Shown piece after piece: positions 6,836 to 8,236 of a DNA stretch of 8,236 nt (position 1 is its first letter; each line of letters opens with the position of its first letter). The stretch is from positions 1 through 8,236 of the forward strand of contig QHTW01000154.1 of NCBI GenBank assembly GCA_003220955.1. Reading direction: 5' to 3'. The notes under the pieces were generated by a model. The model saw nothing but the letters and a program-made list of their open reading frames with translations. It did no database searches and was not told the DNA's origin. The position numbers and the translations under genes are program-made. The DNA comes from Gemmatimonadota bacterium (GTDB taxonomy: Bacteria; Gemmatimonadota; Gemmatimonadetes; Gemmatimonadales; GWC2-71-9).

Positions 6836-8154
6836 GTACGCTCTGCCTTGCGCTCACGCGAGAGTACATGGCGCGTATCCACCGTCGCGCGCGCGTGTCG
6901 CTTCACCGCCGGGTAGTCGACCGCGTCGTGATCGGTGATGATCATCACGCAATCAGCCGCGCGGAGCGTTTCGGGCGTCAGGGCCACGGAGTTCAGCGCA
7001 ATGGCGTCGTCCTTGAGCACCGGCACATGCGGGTCGTGATAGGACACTTGCGCACCGCGGTGCTGGAGCAGCCGGATCACATCGAGCGCCGGACTCTCGC
7101 GGATGTCGTCGATGTTCTTTTTGTACGCGACGCCCAGCAGCATCACGCGACTGGCGCGCACCGCCTTCCCCTGCTCGTTGAGCGCGTCGACCACCTTCGC
7201 GACCCAGAACTCGGGCATTTCCGCGTTCAGCTCGCCGGCGAGCTCGATGAAGCGCGTCTTGTAATTGAGCGTGCGCATCTTCCACGCGAGATAATGCGGG
7301 TCCAGGGGGATACAGTGCCCGCCGACGCCCGGTCCCGGCGTGAATTTCATGAACCCAAAGGGCTTCGTGGCGGCCGCATCGATGACTTCCCACACGTCCA
7401 CGCCGAGTTTGTCGCACACGATCGCCATTTCGTTGACGAGCCCGATGTTGACGCTGCGGAAGGTGTTCTCGAGAATCTTCACGAGCTCGGCCGCCTCCGG
7501 CGAGGAGACCGGGACGAGCGTATCGATGGCCGGTTGATACAGCGCCAGCGCCACCTTCAGGCAGTTCGGCGTGATGCCGCCGACGACCTTTGGGGTGTTG
7601 CGCGTGTTGAACCGCTCGTTGCCCGGGTCCACCCGCTCCGGCGAAAACGCGAGGAAAAAATCCTCCCCCACCTTCAGGCCCGTCGACTCGAGCGCCGGCA
7701 GCATCAGCTCGCGCGTGGTGCCGGGATATGTGGTGGACTCGAGCACCACGAGCTGGCCCTTGCGGAGCGCGCGTTTCACCGACTCCGTCGCTGCGAGCAC
7801 GTAGCTCACATCAGGATCTTTGGTCTTCGACAGCGGCGTCGGCACGCTGATGGAGATGACGTCCGGTTCTTTGAGCCGGGACAGGTCCGCGGTGGCCGAG
7901 AATTTCTTGGCTTGCACCGCAGCACCGACCGTCGCGGCCGGGACGTCCTGGATATGCGAGCGGCCCGCGTTGAGCGACTCGACGACCCGCGGGTTCACGT
8001 CGACGCCGAGGACGCGGTAGCCGGCGCGCACCAGCTCCATCGCGAGCGGCAGTCCGACGTAGCCAAGGCCAACCACGCCAAAGAGGGCGGTCCGGTCCTT
8101 CCCTTTCGCGAGAAGGGTGTCGACGATGGCTGGTGCTGCAGCAGTCGCGGTCAT
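6832..8154 (-). CDS. Nucleotide-sugar dehydrogenase, WbpA/WecC type (UDP-N-acetyl-hexosamine 6-dehydrogenase)
   Basis: This is a 440-residue member of the UDP-glucose/GDP-mannose dehydrogenase superfamily. It has a 25-residue N-terminal extension, then VVGLGYVGLPLAMELVRAGY (27-46) with the NAD motif GLGYVG. SVPTPL (103-108), LESTTYPGTTREL (138-150), FSPERVDPGN (170-179), KILENTFRSVNIGLVNEM (226-243), GFMKFTPGPGVGGHCIPLDP (267-286) with catalytic Cys281, and GVAYKKNIDDIRESPALDV (341-359) follow. The GHCIPLDP-type loop and LENTFRSVNI match enzymes acting on UDP-GlcNAc or UDP-ManNAc (WbpA, TviB, WecC) rather than on UDP-glucose. The upstream gene end looks like a Gfo/Idh/MocA oxidoreductase, as WbpB is, which favours a WbpA-like role giving UDP-N-acetylglucosaminuronate. 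The start ATG at 8154 has GGAG five bases upstream and overlaps the preceding stop as ATGA. The substrate is inferred. Confidence 0.93.
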   Translation of the reverse strand: MTATAAAPAIVDTLLAKGKDRTALFGVVGLGYVGLPLAMELVRAGYRVLGVDVNPRVVESLNAGRSHIQDVPAATVGAAVQAKKFSATADLSRLKEPDVISISVPTPLSKTKDPDVSYVLAATESVKRALRKGQLVVLESTTYPGTTRELMLPALESTGLKVGEDFFLAFSPERVDPGNERFNTRNTPKVVGGITPNCLKVALALYQPAIDTLVPVSSPEAAELVKILENTFRSVNIGLVNEMAIVCDKLGVDVWEVIDAAATKPFGFMKFTPGPGVGGHCIPLDPHYLAWKMRTLNYKTRFIELAGELNAEMPEFWVAKVVDALNEQGKAVRASRVMLLGVAYKKNIDDIRESPALDVIRLLQHRGAQVSYHDPHVPVLKDDAIALNSVALTPETLRAADCVMIITDHDAVDYPAVKRHARATVDTRHVLSRERKAERT

Positions 8155-8236
8155 GGTGTCTCCGGAGTGCCGCCGCGCGCCAACGAGCGGGAGGCGGCTT
8201 CGAGCACGCGGACGACGCGCACGCCGTCCTCAGCGC
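8151..8236 (-). CDS. C-terminal end of a probable Gfo/Idh/MocA-family oxidoreductase (cut by window edge)
   Basis: Only the last 27 residues fall in the window. Read in the frame that stops at TGA 8153-8151 they give AEDGVRVVRVLEAASRSLAR followed by GGTPETP. The pattern DG.RVV.VLEAA.RS is the usual final helix of Gfo/Idh/MocA NAD-dependent sugar oxidoreductases such as WbpB/WlbA. Its stop overlaps the next start as ATGA, like other junctions here. In the P. aeruginosa B-band pathway WbpB acts directly after WbpA, oxidising C3 of UDP-GlcNAcA, so the pairing makes sense. The fragment is short: an open frame with the right codon bias is clear, but the family call rests on one helix and the neighbour. 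Confidence 0.6.
   Translation of the reverse strand, partial: AEDGVRVVRVLEAASRSLARGGTPETP
8160..8163 (-). promoter_or_regulatory. Ribosome binding site of the WbpA-like gene
   Basis: GGAG on the minus strand, five bases before the ATG at 8154, is a well-spaced Shine-Dalgarno core. It lies inside the last codons of the upstream reading frame and supports the ATG at 8154 as the start. Confidence 0.55.

Noticed and set aside
5492..6916. A 474-codon open frame on the plus strand, opposite ugd
   Set aside because: It lies antisense to a gene with complete Ugd motifs. Its translation is Arg/His-rich with no recognisable domain, as expected for a shadow frame in GC-rich DNA.

Overview
This window is gene-dense and entirely coding on the minus strand. 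Ten genes, two of them cut by the window edges, run head to tail from the right edge to the left edge. No gap between them exceeds 7 bases, and seven of the nine junctions overlap. The DNA is GC-rich with strong third-position G/C use. The organism looks like a diderm (Gram-negative-type) bacterium, because there are two lipoprotein signal peptides and a BamD-like outer-membrane assembly protein. The SecA N-terminus carries the longer form that I associate with the FCB group (Bacteroidota, Chlorobiota, Gemmatimonadota): an extra helical segment and a WDMVPYDVQL stretch before the ATP site. High GC and the bamD-nadD-secA order suggest Gemmatimonadota or a relative. This assignment is an inference.

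Layout in the direction of transcription (right to left). (1) 8236-8151: the last 27 residues of what looks like a Gfo/Idh/MocA-type sugar oxidoreductase. (2) 8154-6832: a UDP-N-acetyl-hexosamine 6-dehydrogenase of the WbpA/WecC type. (3) 6835-5519: UDP-glucose 6-dehydrogenase. (4) 5534-4581: UDP-glucuronate decarboxylase (UDP-xylose synthase). (5) 4584-3598: a UDP-glucuronate 4-epimerase-like SDR enzyme. (6) 3635-2844: a soluble TPR protein. (7) 2847-1951: a TPR-type lipoprotein. (8) 1954-1160: a BamD-like lipoprotein. (9) 1154-582: NadD, nicotinate-nucleotide adenylyltransferase. (10) 574 to the left edge: the first 191 residues of SecA.

The right half makes activated acidic and pentose sugars for surface polysaccharide. 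Ugd makes UDP-glucuronate, and the next two enzymes can divert it to UDP-xylose or UDP-galacturonate. The WbpA-like enzyme together with the Gfo/Idh tail suggests a parallel branch from UDP-GlcNAc to a 2,3-diamino-uronic acid. The left half is envelope and housekeeping: three consecutive TPR proteins of which BamD is one, then NAD synthesis, then the Sec motor. The overlapping stop and start codons (ATGA or GTGA at five junctions) indicate one translationally coupled operon. No internal promoter or terminator is visible, and no stretch is long enough to hold an untranslated regulatory region. I saw no RNA genes, mobile elements, CRISPR or phage features. Nothing here is clearly a novel system. 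The least explained items are the two TPR proteins upstream of BamD and the coupling of sugar-nucleotide genes to bamD-nadD-secA.
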